64,000 nucleotides of DNA. Origin: Caryophanales bacterium UBA6865. Its GTDB lineage: Bacteria > Bacillota_I > Bacilli_A > RFN20 > CAG-826. Positions 46,339 through 55,653 of the stretch are shown here, one piece after another (the stretch's first letter is position 1; each line of letters starts with the position of its first letter). A model generated the notes under the pieces. It was given only the letters and a program-made list of their open reading frames with translations. It did not search any database and was not told where the DNA came from. Where the stretch lies: assembly GCA_002449265.1 (NCBI GenBank), contig DKCV01000022.1, forward strand, positions 62,001 through 126,000, read 5' to 3'. A program made the translations under genes and the position numbers.

Positions 46339-49300
46339 TTAACGGTTTTGGATTGCATCGATTGGCTTTTTGTTCGCGATTTTCGTAACTGGCAAGAATG
46401 CAGAAATCACGCTTGCTAGTAAAGAAATGCCTAGTAGGCACAAGACAATTAGAATGTTTGGCGACATGAGGTCAAAATTGAAATTGCCCGATTTTCCTAG
46501 TTCGGTGTTTATCACATACGACATGACAAACACAGCGATGGTGGACAATATGAAATTGATTGCTGCGATGATGAAAGCTTCCGAATAGAAGATTTTGAAG
46601 ACATCGCTCCGTTTTGCCCCAACGGCACGCAAAATCCCGATTTCGCGTTTTTTGTTGTTGATGGAAACGGAAATGAAGTTATAGAAGAGGAGCATGCTAA
46701 AGACCGCCATCGCGATGCCGACATATAAGAACACTTGGGTTAACACCGTTATCATGCTCGCCGTGCTCTCTACGGTACTTAAAGCGCTATCTTGTATATT
46801 CATTCGCCAAGCACCATCAGGAATATCATCATACGACTTTGCGTCGACGAATACTTTCTTCTTTGCCATGTAAAGATCTAAGAAACGGCTTACCGCGTTT
46901 TTATCGCTGCCAAAGCCAATAAAGCAAGCTCTATTTTCGTTAGAGTAGCCGCCATATCCGTTCTTTCTCATTGCATCGCGGATTGTGGTTGCGTCTATTT
47001 TGGAGATACTTATGTAGGTGGAATAATATTCAACAGGTGTGAGGTCGATGCCAACCGCCTTAAACGTCCATTCTTCTTTTGGTTCTAAGCCGTTGTTCTT
47101 TCTTTCTCCGGTTGGGAGTTCTCCTGTGATTGAGGGGAAAGAAATGGTTTCAGTGATCTCGCTTAAGATTTCTTTTTGTTTTTTGACCCATTCCTTTTGG
47201 AATCCCTGATATTCTTCCGTGCTTCGCCCGGTTTGGATATCGAATAGGAAACTTCGAAGCGCCTCTTTTTTACTTGCCTCGTCTTCTCCGTAGTAATCTG
47301 GGAATCCTTCACTATTTTTGTATTTGTTATATAAAGCTTCAGTGTAAATTTTTTCGATATAGTCGCGTTGCGCTTGATATTCGCCTCTGCTTATCTTTTG
47401 ATAGGCATTAGCAAAACTACCTTCTTCTGGGCTTTCCACCGAATTAGAATCCGTGATGTTAGCAAAAACATATAGAGGGACTAAAGCCTCGCCTTTGGAT
47501 AAAGTGGCTTTGTTCTTTTCGAAATAGAATTCATTTTCTTGATGAGAAGGGAAATAGCCTAGGCTATAGTAGCCCTTATTGCTATCCCCGTTGTCATTAA
47601 CGAGTTGACTAGAGATGGTGATATCACTTTCTTTCTGGCCTTCTTCGCCTTTAATGAATAAAGTCGTATGAATTGAGGTACTATATCCGTTGGATAAATT
47701 ATTTAGCTCTTGATAATTGGGATCGACATAGGTGACGTTTGAAGAATTAGAACGATAAGACAATAGACGTTCTGGCAATTTGGTGTTGATGATGCCAGTA
47801 ATGGTGTAGGTCTTATCTTGTCTACCCATCGATGAATAATCGTTGCTTGTGGCAGTTAATGAGGTCCCAATGACGTCATTATAGCTAATTTTAGTCGTAG
47901 TGACGCTGCTATTAGATAGTCCTAAATCCTCATAGGAATAATAAGCAAATAAAGATATTGCGCATTCGTTATTATTTTTTGGGAGTTCACCCGCTTCCAA
48001 AGATAGGCCTAGATTATTCAAGACATCGTTCCCATTAGAGCCTAGTGAAAGGGCGGATGTGAGATTCAAGGCATGGAACATATCTCTTTCTTGCTTGACG
48101 GGAAGAGAAACACGGCTGTTTTCAGCTTTATATACCTTTACGCCCGTTTCTTCGATTTTGCTGATTCGTTCGTTAGTCAAACCCTCGTCGTCATTTTTTC
48201 CATAAACCGTAGCAGGGAAAGAAGACATTTCATTTTTATCGATTGTGGATTTAAGCGCACTTTGCTCGCTAAACATGGATAAAGTCAAACTCGCGCCGAA
48301 TAGTGAGAAAGCGATCGTGGATAATAGGATCGTCATCGCTAGACGGAACGGCTTAACGCGTAAGGATTTAGAACCCATTTTGAACGCGTGAGATAAAGAG
48401 AATTTGCTCTTAATTGGCTTAAATGTCCCTTTGCCCTCTTTGATTTTATTCGGATCAGTTTTTACGAATTCTTCGCGATTGCCCTCTTTATCGATTTTCG
48501 CCGCTTCGCAAATCGCTTCGTTTACGTGACTATCCGCGGTGATGAAAACATCGGTGCCACTTCTAGTGATTGCGTTATTGATAATAGGGAGGTCAGCGGC
48601 GGTAAGCGGCCTATTTTTGCTTAAGCGAATGATGTTATCTCCAATAAGAGACACGCCTTCGGCTGGCTTTACGCTCGCTAAGGAGGTCTTGCTGATATCA
48701 GAAATGACTTTTCCATCCTTTAATTCGATGACGCGGTCACCAAAGTGTTCGGCAAAGTCGCGGTCATGAGAAACAATAACAACGAGTTTTGTCTTCGATA
48801 GCTTTTTCAACGTCTCAAAGACTTGTTTGCCAGTATTGCTATCAAGCGCGCCAGTTGGCTCATCGCCAAAGATGATTTTAGGTTCCTTGACTAAGGCTCT
48901 AGCAATCGCGACTCTTTGTTTTTGACCACCAGAAAGTTCGTTTGGCTTCCGTTTTCCATAACCCGCCAAATCAACTTCGCTAAGAATTTTATTCACTTCT
49001 TCATCGGTGGCTTTTTTGTGTTGGAGCTGCAAAGCCAAGGCGATATTCTCTTTTACGGTAAAGTCGGAAAGAATGTTATATTCTTGGAAAATAAATCCTA
49101 GGTAAGTGTTTCGATAAGAATCCATCTCGCCTTTTGAGAAACTTTTACTCGATTTCCCGTTGATGATGATTTCTCCATCATCTGCATTATCAAGTCCACC
49201 CATGACATTGAGCAATGTGGATTTTCCTGAACCTGATTTACCCAAGATAAAAACAAGCCCTGTTTCAGGGAATTTCAAAGAAACGTCATTCAAGGCGTAA

Positions 49301-49359
49301 ACCGGTTCTGCGTTTTTCACGCGATAGACACGTTTTAAGTGCCGTACTTCAAGCATCAT
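46339..49359 (-). CDS. MacB-like ABC transporter, fused ATPase and FtsX permease
   Basis: 1,006 residues from the ATG at 49359 (AAAAGGGGG 6 nt upstream; the frame's earlier ATG at 49392 has no RBS). N-terminal ABC ATPase (~1-225): Walker A GKSGSGKSTLL, signature LSGGQKQRV, Walker B IIFGDEPTGALD. A linker is followed by the first membrane helix (~340), a large extracytoplasmic region of ~500 residues, and three C-terminal helices (~880-1000) ending in the FtsX-type INNKKREIGILRAVGAKRSDV and KKPIDAIQNR. Mechanotransmission exporters of this type move peptides or lipoproteins across the membrane. No accessory membrane-fusion gene is adjacent. Confidence 0.92.
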   Translation of the reverse strand: MMLEVRHLKRVYRVKNAEPVYALNDVSLKFPETGLVFILGKSGSGKSTLLNVMGGLDNADDGEIIINGKSSKSFSKGEMDSYRNTYLGFIFQEYNILSDFTVKENIALALQLQHKKATDEEVNKILSEVDLAGYGKRKPNELSGGQKQRVAIARALVKEPKIIFGDEPTGALDSNTGKQVFETLKKLSKTKLVVIVSHDRDFAEHFGDRVIELKDGKVISDISKTSLASVKPAEGVSLIGDNIIRLSKNRPLTAADLPIINNAITRSGTDVFITADSHVNEAICEAAKIDKEGNREEFVKTDPNKIKEGKGTFKPIKSKFSLSHAFKMGSKSLRVKPFRLAMTILLSTIAFSLFGASLTLSMFSEQSALKSTIDKNEMSSFPATVYGKNDDEGLTNERISKIEETGVKVYKAENSRVSLPVKQERDMFHALNLTSALSLGSNGNDVLNNLGLSLEAGELPKNNNECAISLFAYYSYEDLGLSNSSVTTTKISYNDVIGTSLTATSNDYSSMGRQDKTYTITGIINTKLPERLLSYRSNSSNVTYVDPNYQELNNLSNGYSTSIHTTLFIKGEEGQKESDITISSQLVNDNGDSNKGYYSLGYFPSHQENEFYFEKNKATLSKGEALVPLYVFANITDSNSVESPEEGSFANAYQKISRGEYQAQRDYIEKIYTEALYNKYKNSEGFPDYYGEDEASKKEALRSFLFDIQTGRSTEEYQGFQKEWVKKQKEILSEITETISFPSITGELPTGERKNNGLEPKEEWTFKAVGIDLTPVEYYSTYISISKIDATTIRDAMRKNGYGGYSNENRACFIGFGSDKNAVSRFLDLYMAKKKVFVDAKSYDDIPDGAWRMNIQDSALSTVESTASMITVLTQVFLYVGIAMAVFSMLLFYNFISVSINNKKREIGILRAVGAKRSDVFKIFYSEAFIIAAINFILSTIAVFVMSYVINTELGKSGNFNFDLMSPNILIVLCLLGISLLASVISAFLPVTKIANKKPIDAIQNR

Positions 49360-49506
49360 AACTAGCCCCCTTTTATTTATTGCGGAGGTCATTATACTAG
49401 TTCTTTAATTAAATTAAAAAACATAATTGCGTTTCATAGGATTATTAGTGAATCTTCCCTCTACTTTTAGGGGTACGGCAGTGGGCCCAACTTCATGCTG
49501 ATAATT

Positions 49507-49570
49507 TTGACAAGAGAATCTTTGCTGCTTAAAATTAACTCGGAACAAACCGAGTCTGAGGAAACCGAGT
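49507..49570 (+). promoter_or_regulatory. Promoter with overlapping CCGAGT operator repeats before ATPase F
   Basis: TTGACA (49507-49512) and TAAAAT (49530-49535) are 17 bp apart, a near-consensus promoter. From 49538 the sequence has ACTCGG-aacaaa-CCGAGT (a perfect dyad to 49555) and a further AAACCGAGT ending 1 bp before the ATG. The repeats therefore cover the start of transcription and the start codon. GAGG in the transcript serves as a weak RBS. Confidence 0.75.
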
Positions 49571-49571
49571 T

Positions 49572-50951
49572 ATGACATTTATCGGAAGAGAACGTGAATT
49601 AGCCAAGCTAAAAGAACTATATTTCTCAAAAGGGCAAGATGGGATTTTGCTATATGGGAGAAGACGAATCGGCAAGAGCGAACTGATTAAAAAGTCGCTA
49701 GAAGGATGTTCAATACCGTCGTTATATTTTGAATGCACGGATACTTCTGAAGAAACCAACCTTTCTATGTTTTGCGAATTGATTGGGGATGCGTTTCATA
49801 TTCCTACCCCTGCATTTTCACATTTTTTCGATGCGATTGAATATCTATTTGCAAAAGCGGAAACCATGCCGATTATTTTAGTATTAGATGAGTATCCTTA
49901 TCTCCGTGAGAAGATAGAGGGATGCGATTCTCTTTTACAAAAGGTCATTGATAAACACGCGATGAGCGGAAATATGAAATTTATCGTCTGTGGATCGTTT
50001 GTGCAAACCATGAAAGCATTAGTGGGGGAAAGCTCTCCCTTGTATAAAAGGTTTGGGAGAGAAATGCCTGTATTACCAATGGACTATTTAGAATCCTCAA
50101 TGTTTTATCCGAATTTTTCCTCCGAGGATAAAGTTAGAATCTATTCTGTTTTCGGTGGTGTGCCTTTTTATAACCGCTACATCGATGATAGAAAATCCGT
50201 CAAAGAGAATATCGTTGATCTTTTGCTCTCTAACGATGGTCGCTTTCATAATGAAGTGGAGTCGTCGCTTCGGATTGAATTAGGCAAAATGTGCAACGCT
50301 AACGAGGCATTTCTTGCCATTGGGAAGGGGTTTTGCAAATTCAATGACATCCTTTCTCAATCGGGGGTTTCTTCTTCTCCTGCTTTAGCGGATGTCTTAA
50401 AAAAGCTCACGAATGCAGGGCTCGTTCGAAAGATTTACCCAATTAACGATGAATCCGAAAAAAAGAGCATTTATCAAGTCGATGACCGCCTTTCTCGGTT
50501 CTATTTTCGATATTTATTGCCTCGTAAATCGTTCCTTTCTGTCATGAACCCTTATGTTTTTTATGACCGTTATGTCGCAAAAGATTTTGAAGAAATATAT
50601 GTCCCTAAAGAATTTGAAAGCGTAGCGAAAGCATTCTTGATTCGGCAAAACTTAAAAGGGAAAATCGACCCGCCTTTGGAGCAAATTGGAACATATTATT
50701 ACGATGATCCTATCAATCGAAAAAACGGGCAATTTGATGTCGTAACTTATAATGGCGAGCATTATTGCTTTTATGAAGTCAAATTCACTTCTTCTATGTT
50801 AAATCCTTCAATTTACGAAGAAGAAAGAAAACAAGTCGCGGATTGCGGTATCAAGAATGTAGAGCTTGGCTTCTTCTCTCGAAGTGGATATATCGGAAAA
50901 TGGCCTAATGTGGAACGCTTTACGCTAGAAGACGTTTACCGCAATGATTAA
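49572..50951 (+). CDS. ATPase with C-terminal DUF234 nuclease-like domain (ATPase F)
   Basis: 459 residues. Archaeal-type P-loop ATPase (PF01637): opening FIGRERELAKLKELY, Walker A YGRRRIGKSELIKK (~31-44), Walker B ILVLDEYPYL, sensor IVCGSFVQTM. The C-terminal half carries a winged helix (ALADVLKKLTNAGLVRKI) and the DUF234 (PF03008) core GQFDVVTYNGEHYCFYEVKFTSS, with the D...E-x-K nuclease pattern. It is a different subfamily from the DUF4143 proteins but the same kind of fusion. A near-consensus promoter and its own operator repeats lie directly upstream. Confidence 0.88.
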   Translation: MTFIGRERELAKLKELYFSKGQDGILLYGRRRIGKSELIKKSLEGCSIPSLYFECTDTSEETNLSMFCELIGDAFHIPTPAFSHFFDAIEYLFAKAETMPIILVLDEYPYLREKIEGCDSLLQKVIDKHAMSGNMKFIVCGSFVQTMKALVGESSPLYKRFGREMPVLPMDYLESSMFYPNFSSEDKVRIYSVFGGVPFYNRYIDDRKSVKENIVDLLLSNDGRFHNEVESSLRIELGKMCNANEAFLAIGKGFCKFNDILSQSGVSSSPALADVLKKLTNAGLVRKIYPINDESEKKSIYQVDDRLSRFYFRYLLPRKSFLSVMNPYVFYDRYVAKDFEEIYVPKEFESVAKAFLIRQNLKGKIDPPLEQIGTYYYDDPINRKNGQFDVVTYNGEHYCFYEVKFTSSMLNPSIYEEERKQVADCGIKNVELGFFSRSGYIGKWPNVERFTLEDVYRND

Positions 50952-51057
50952 GGCGATTGTGTCTTACTTCACTAACGAGTTCTAAGCATGAAACGTCGTT
51001 TATATGCGTTTTAAACGAATAGCGTTTTGTTTATCAATCACACCAGGGATAAATCTA

Positions 51058-51085
51058 ATAGCGATGAGTAGTACACCATCGCTAT
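51058..51085. terminator. Inverted repeat, possible terminator after ATPase F
   Basis: ATAGCGATG pairs with CATCGCTAT around a 10-base loop, followed by a poor T-tract (ATTATTTAG). It lies 107 bp after ATPase F and 89 bp before the next gene. Confidence 0.4.
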
Positions 51086-51173
51086 ATTATTTAGTGAAAT
51101 TAACATTTTAGGAAGATATAATCAATCACCTTTATAGAATAAAGGTTGCGAGGAAAACGAAAAGGAGATTGCC

Positions 51174-53171
51174 ATGAAAAAATCATTATTGATATTAAGT
51201 GGATTGATGGCTCTATGCCTAGTGGGGTGCGATGAAAATAGCAGTAATAGCAGTTCAAACACCGACTCTGACTCTGGCACTGATACAAGCCAAAGCCAGC
51301 CGACGGTTGAAGAAAAGGAATATTCTATTGTCGCTCCTAGCTCTACTAATTTAAGCGTTGGTGACATTTTGAATCTAGAATGTGCCTCTAAAAATGGCTT
51401 ATCCTTGGATGGAATCACTTGGGAATCGTCTGATCCTAGCGTTATCTCCGTCACGCAAGAAGGGCGCGCGAAAGCATTAACTTCAGGGACTAGCAATATT
51501 ACGGTTTCTAAAGGCGACTTGACTAGCGACCCTCTTACTTTGACGGTCGAATTCATTCCTGTGGAATCGATTTCTTTAACGAATGCGCCTAAGGCCATTT
51601 CCTTGGGGCAAAAACTTAAAATTGAAACGGCAATTTCTCCATCTACTGCAAATCAAAACATTGAACTTTCTTCTTCTAGTGATGCCTTGCGCCTTGACTC
51701 CAAAACTAAGACAATCGAAGCGATTAAGTTAACGGATGAAGAAATTACCGTGAAAGCGTACGCGAGCAAGAATTTCGCTAAATTCGCTGAATTCAAGCTC
51801 AAAGTGAATCCGCTTGATGAAACAAAGAAAGTGAAAATCACTTTTGATACAGGTAGTTACGCCCCGTTAGAGGCAATGAATGTAACCAAAGGTTCTACGA
51901 TTGAAAATATTGTCTATGATCCTTTTAGCAATTTAACGGATAAATCAGCCGCGAATGACGTTGTTTTCTTCGGGTTCTATTATGATTCTTCTTTTGTTAG
52001 ACCAGTGACATTCCCTATTACAAGCGCCTATAGTGACATGACTCTATATGCCAAATTCGTTAAGCTTGGTGAAGGGTCGCAGCAATATAGCTGGAAATAT
52101 ACGCTCAATGAAGATAAAAGTGGCTATAACGTAGATGGCATAACGACTTATATCACCAACGGCTCTAATCTTGCTTTTGGAATTCCTGCTTATCACGAAG
52201 GAAAACCAGTTACCTCCTTCAATAAAATCGGTAGGACCGATATTTTGGACAATGTGACTCATTTCGCTTTGCCAAACACTTTGACTTCTCTCCCTGAAAA
52301 TGCTTTGAATTATTGGAAAAGCCTCACTTATCTATATCTTCCAAGTGATACGAAAATCACTTCTATTCCTAAAAGCGCTTTTAATTCGCTTAAGAAATTG
52401 ACTTCTATCTATGTGCCTGATTCTGTCACCAGCATTGGTGAAAGTGCTTTTGGATCTGACGTATCACTCAAAAATATCCATTTGCCAAGCTCTTTACTAG
52501 AGGTTGGCGACAATGCCTTTGACGATTGCGAATCCCTCGAGGAATTGGATTTTAAATCCGTTGAAACTATCGGGGAGGGCGCTTTTATGAGCACAACGAG
52601 CCTTAAAAGAATTCATTTCCCTGCCAATCTAAAATCGATTAGTAATATTAATGTGTTTTTCAACTCTCGCACGATTGAAAGAATTGCTGTTGATCCTAAT
52701 AACCAATTCTATTCTAGCGATGAGTTTGGCTCCCTTTATAATAAAAACAAAACCATTCTCTATATGGCTCCTAATGGGAGAAGTGTGACGAACGCTTATA
52801 TCCCTAATACCGTTGAGGAATTGTTCGATAATGCGTTCACGGGCTCACAAGCCGAATTCATCAAAGTCCCCTCTTCTGTTAAAACCATTCACTATGGCGT
52901 TTTCGGGCGTTCAATGAATCTTAAGGGCGTATATTTGCCAACCAGCGTTAAGACGATAAAAGATAACATTTTCAGTATGTGCGATGCAAATAAGCTAACC
53001 ATTTATGTTGGCTATACAAGCGCAGGGGTCCCTGCCGCGGTTAAAAGCTCATCCGGCACAATGGTCAGTGGCTGGAATAGTATTTGGAATCAAAATACCC
53101 AATATGAAGAAGCTGGCATTTTAACCTATGAAACGGTTTATGGCTTTCCAGAAAGCAGTTTTGTTTTCTAA
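51174..53171 (+). CDS. Surface lipoprotein with Ig-like domain and BspA-type leucine-rich repeats
   Basis: 665 residues. Signal peptide with lipobox CLVGC, Ser/Asp/Thr linker, a BIg2-type domain (SVGDILNL...ITWESSDPSVISV, ~50-120), a further Ig-like stretch, an InlB B-repeat-like segment (ITFDTGSYAPLEAMNVTKG...LYAKF), then LRR_5/BspA repeats (~360-640: ALPNTLTSLPENAL, IYVPDSVTSIGESAF, IHLPSSLLEVGDNAF). Such proteins mediate adhesion or interaction at the surface of gut bacteria. RBS AAGGAG. The next lipoprotein gene starts 12 bp downstream and is probably co-transcribed. Confidence 0.85.
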   Translation: MKKSLLILSGLMALCLVGCDENSSNSSSNTDSDSGTDTSQSQPTVEEKEYSIVAPSSTNLSVGDILNLECASKNGLSLDGITWESSDPSVISVTQEGRAKALTSGTSNITVSKGDLTSDPLTLTVEFIPVESISLTNAPKAISLGQKLKIETAISPSTANQNIELSSSSDALRLDSKTKTIEAIKLTDEEITVKAYASKNFAKFAEFKLKVNPLDETKKVKITFDTGSYAPLEAMNVTKGSTIENIVYDPFSNLTDKSAANDVVFFGFYYDSSFVRPVTFPITSAYSDMTLYAKFVKLGEGSQQYSWKYTLNEDKSGYNVDGITTYITNGSNLAFGIPAYHEGKPVTSFNKIGRTDILDNVTHFALPNTLTSLPENALNYWKSLTYLYLPSDTKITSIPKSAFNSLKKLTSIYVPDSVTSIGESAFGSDVSLKNIHLPSSLLEVGDNAFDDCESLEELDFKSVETIGEGAFMSTTSLKRIHFPANLKSISNINVFFNSRTIERIAVDPNNQFYSSDEFGSLYNKNKTILYMAPNGRSVTNAYIPNTVEELFDNAFTGSQAEFIKVPSSVKTIHYGVFGRSMNLKGVYLPTSVKTIKDNIFSMCDANKLTIYVGYTSAGVPAAVKSSSGTMVSGWNSIWNQNTQYEEAGILTYETVYGFPESSFVF

Positions 53172-53183
53172 AGGAGAACGGAA

Positions 53184-55445
53184 ATGAAAAAAACGTATTT
53201 GTTATTAACTATATTAGCGACCCTGCCATTAGTCTCTTGTGGGGGTGAAGACTCTTCCTCGACTCCAACGAATCAAGAGATAAAAGAAACGACCGCGGAG
53301 AACGTTTTAGCGACATTAAACGAAATCAAAGCAAAGAAAAACTATCAAATCGATTACGCGATTGATAAAGTGGCTCAAAGAGATATTCTGACGGAAAATT
53401 ATCTCTATTATCAAAGTCAAAAGATAGGCGCGGCAAAACTTGAAAATGTCGATAAATCCGTCTATCAAGACGATAAGATTCTCTATAGCTTCGAAGTATC
53501 TGATAAAGGGGAAGTGGAAGTAGTTCGTCCGATTGTAGATTCTAGAGGCGTTCCTTATTTTAATCCTTATCAATTAGATTATTTCCAACTTCTAGGCGAA
53601 GAGGGGTACGTTTTTAGCAATAGCGATTTTGCAACTTTCGGCGATGAAGGCGCATTATATTCTTCTAACGATTCCTTGATTTATATTGTTGCTTGCTCCG
53701 TTGGAAGAGGAAGCGCTTATACTAGTGGCTCTTATTCCGGCGTCGATTTCCTTTTTGAGGAAGACGGCTTGCACGTTTGCTTATTAAAAACCGACGATAA
53801 CGGGGCACTAAAAGAGATTGATGGCACTAGAGGGGTGATTTCTAATATTGGAACCGCCAAGGACGATACGATTGAAGCGTTCTTTGCCCCATCTTATTCC
53901 TTAGGGGAAGAGCTAAGCGAAGACGCTAGCGAGATGCTTTTATCCTCTTCCTTGCATTCAGAGACTCGCATTAGCACTTACGATGGGACAAATAGAACGC
54001 TTTCGAACACTATTGTTGTTGATTATGACGAGAACAATTTGCGGGCGACTGTTTCTTCTTCCTCCGCTAAACAAGAAGCAACCTATTCACGCGGAAAAGA
54101 CGGCAACGCGGTCAAAAAGTATCTTGATGGGCGCAATAAAGTCGCGGAAGACGCTTGGACAAGCGAAAGCTTCGACACCTATGTCAAAAAGTCCAAAGAC
54201 TTCTTTAAACGCAAAGAATTCCGCAAAATCAACGATAACACTTACCGCTATTTCGGATTGGACGCTAACACCTTACTTTTCCCTTATTGCCAAATCGATT
54301 TATCTAGCTATAGCTTCTCTACAGTTGATGTCACACTTGGCGCAAACGGGAAGGTGAGCTCAATTGAAGCGACAACCGACTTAATCGCTAGTAGCAGCGA
54401 TTCTTCCTCTTATTACCAAATGATTTTCGCTATCGATGGGTTTAAAACTGCTGATACTATTGCTAGCAAAACGCCATTAACGCCTATTCAAGGTATCGAT
54501 AGTGAACTAAAGACTGCCTTTGATACGTTTAAAAACAAGAATAATAACGTCAAAATCCATTTTATCGATGACATGCTTGGCGGCGATAAATATCAACAAT
54601 ACACGGATTATTATTTCACAAGTAGTGTCATCCTTAGAGACATGAAGTATGCGGTAACTACTAGTAACCCTAATACCGATGATCATGAATATTCGGGCTA
54701 TTATGAGACAGGGAATGGCGTTAGCGGCTTCTACATCAATAAAAAGAATGACACAATCGCTCCTACCTCGACCGCTGATAAAAATGATTCTATCGCGAAC
54801 CATTGGCTTGATAAGACTTTCACTTTATCCACGGATGTTTTCGAAAAAGATACGAGCGATGAAACAGGAAAGACTTATAAAATCAGAGACGGCGTCGATG
54901 ATATTTCTAATCAACTAGCATTCCTCAGCAATAAAGAGACGTCGAATCTTGATCCTAGCACCTTCGTAATGAAACTAGACGCTAGCGGCAGAATCAGCGA
55001 AATTCATTATACCTTCGTCTCTATGGCGACCAGGAATGCGACACTCACGTTTGAATATTCCTCGAATCTAGAAATCCCTACTTATGTAACCGAGAAACTT
55101 GCTTCGGTCAAGAAGTGGGTTGTGGCCGAAAATTGGGAGCAAGAAAACGAAGGCATCTACGATCAGCTTGTTGAACTATTTGGCAAAGAATTCGCGGATT
55201 TATTGCCGTATTACTTTACCGAAGACACCGTGACAAATTGGAGATTCGTCCGCGAAGCATCTTCCATTATCCTATACAATACTTATCGTACAGAATATTA
55301 TTTCAATCTTTATTATAAAGGTGAACTTCTGAAGAAAGGATTCGACAAAGTAAGCGAAAATGTGTTTGAAAATAAGACTTACAAAGTCAGAATCGAATTC
55401 GGGAAAGACACGAGCGTCGGCATGACCCTTTCTAAAATCGACTAA
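53184..55445 (+). CDS. Large lipoprotein of unknown function
   Basis: 753 residues. Signal peptide with lipobox PLVSC and a short Ser/Thr linker, then a long mixed alpha/beta region without a motif I recognise. Two halves seem related in style, each with YY-rich strands and a YxxxGxD ending (residues ~20-400 and ~420-750). AAGGAG precedes the ATG. It follows the BspA-like lipoprotein by 12 bp and ends in a terminator, so the two form an operon and may act together at the cell surface. Confidence 0.7.
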   Translation: MKKTYLLLTILATLPLVSCGGEDSSSTPTNQEIKETTAENVLATLNEIKAKKNYQIDYAIDKVAQRDILTENYLYYQSQKIGAAKLENVDKSVYQDDKILYSFEVSDKGEVEVVRPIVDSRGVPYFNPYQLDYFQLLGEEGYVFSNSDFATFGDEGALYSSNDSLIYIVACSVGRGSAYTSGSYSGVDFLFEEDGLHVCLLKTDDNGALKEIDGTRGVISNIGTAKDDTIEAFFAPSYSLGEELSEDASEMLLSSSLHSETRISTYDGTNRTLSNTIVVDYDENNLRATVSSSSAKQEATYSRGKDGNAVKKYLDGRNKVAEDAWTSESFDTYVKKSKDFFKRKEFRKINDNTYRYFGLDANTLLFPYCQIDLSSYSFSTVDVTLGANGKVSSIEATTDLIASSSDSSSYYQMIFAIDGFKTADTIASKTPLTPIQGIDSELKTAFDTFKNKNNNVKIHFIDDMLGGDKYQQYTDYYFTSSVILRDMKYAVTTSNPNTDDHEYSGYYETGNGVSGFYINKKNDTIAPTSTADKNDSIANHWLDKTFTLSTDVFEKDTSDETGKTYKIRDGVDDISNQLAFLSNKETSNLDPSTFVMKLDASGRISEIHYTFVSMATRNATLTFEYSSNLEIPTYVTEKLASVKKWVVAENWEQENEGIYDQLVELFGKEFADLLPYYFTEDTVTNWRFVREASSIILYNTYRTEYYFNLYYKGELLKKGFDKVSENVFENKTYKVRIEFGKDTSVGMTLSKID

Positions 55446-55471
55446 CACGAAACGAACTAATAAGCCGTTAT

Positions 55472-55502
55472 AACTCCCTCCTGCGATTGGCGGGAGTTTT
55501 TT
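55472..55502 (+). terminator. Intrinsic terminator after the two-lipoprotein operon
   Basis: AACTCCC...GGGAGTT with a T-run (TTTTTT) overlapping the 3' arm. Confidence 0.8.
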
Positions 55503-55540
55503 GATGTCTAAGTCACCTAAAATCGTAACAAATATTAATC

Positions 55541-55555
55541 GGAAGCGCTTACTTT
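55541..55555. promoter_or_regulatory. cre-like site before the beta-helix lipoprotein
   Basis: GGAAGCGCTTACTTT contains the GCGCTTAC core of a cre site, matching the site at 14434. It lies ~100 bp before the gene start. Confidence 0.45.
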
Positions 55556-55653
55556 TTTATCTTTATGAATTTAATTATTTTATATTAAAGAATAAGACTT
55601 GAAAATTAATGGAAATGTGCATAAATAATTTTTGTATAACGAGAGGAGAAATT

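Noticed and set aside
23935..50951. Conjugative element or prophage carrying the accessory genes
   Set aside because: No integrase, transposase, relaxase, phage structural gene or tRNA attachment site was found; only repeats and isolated accessory genes are visible.
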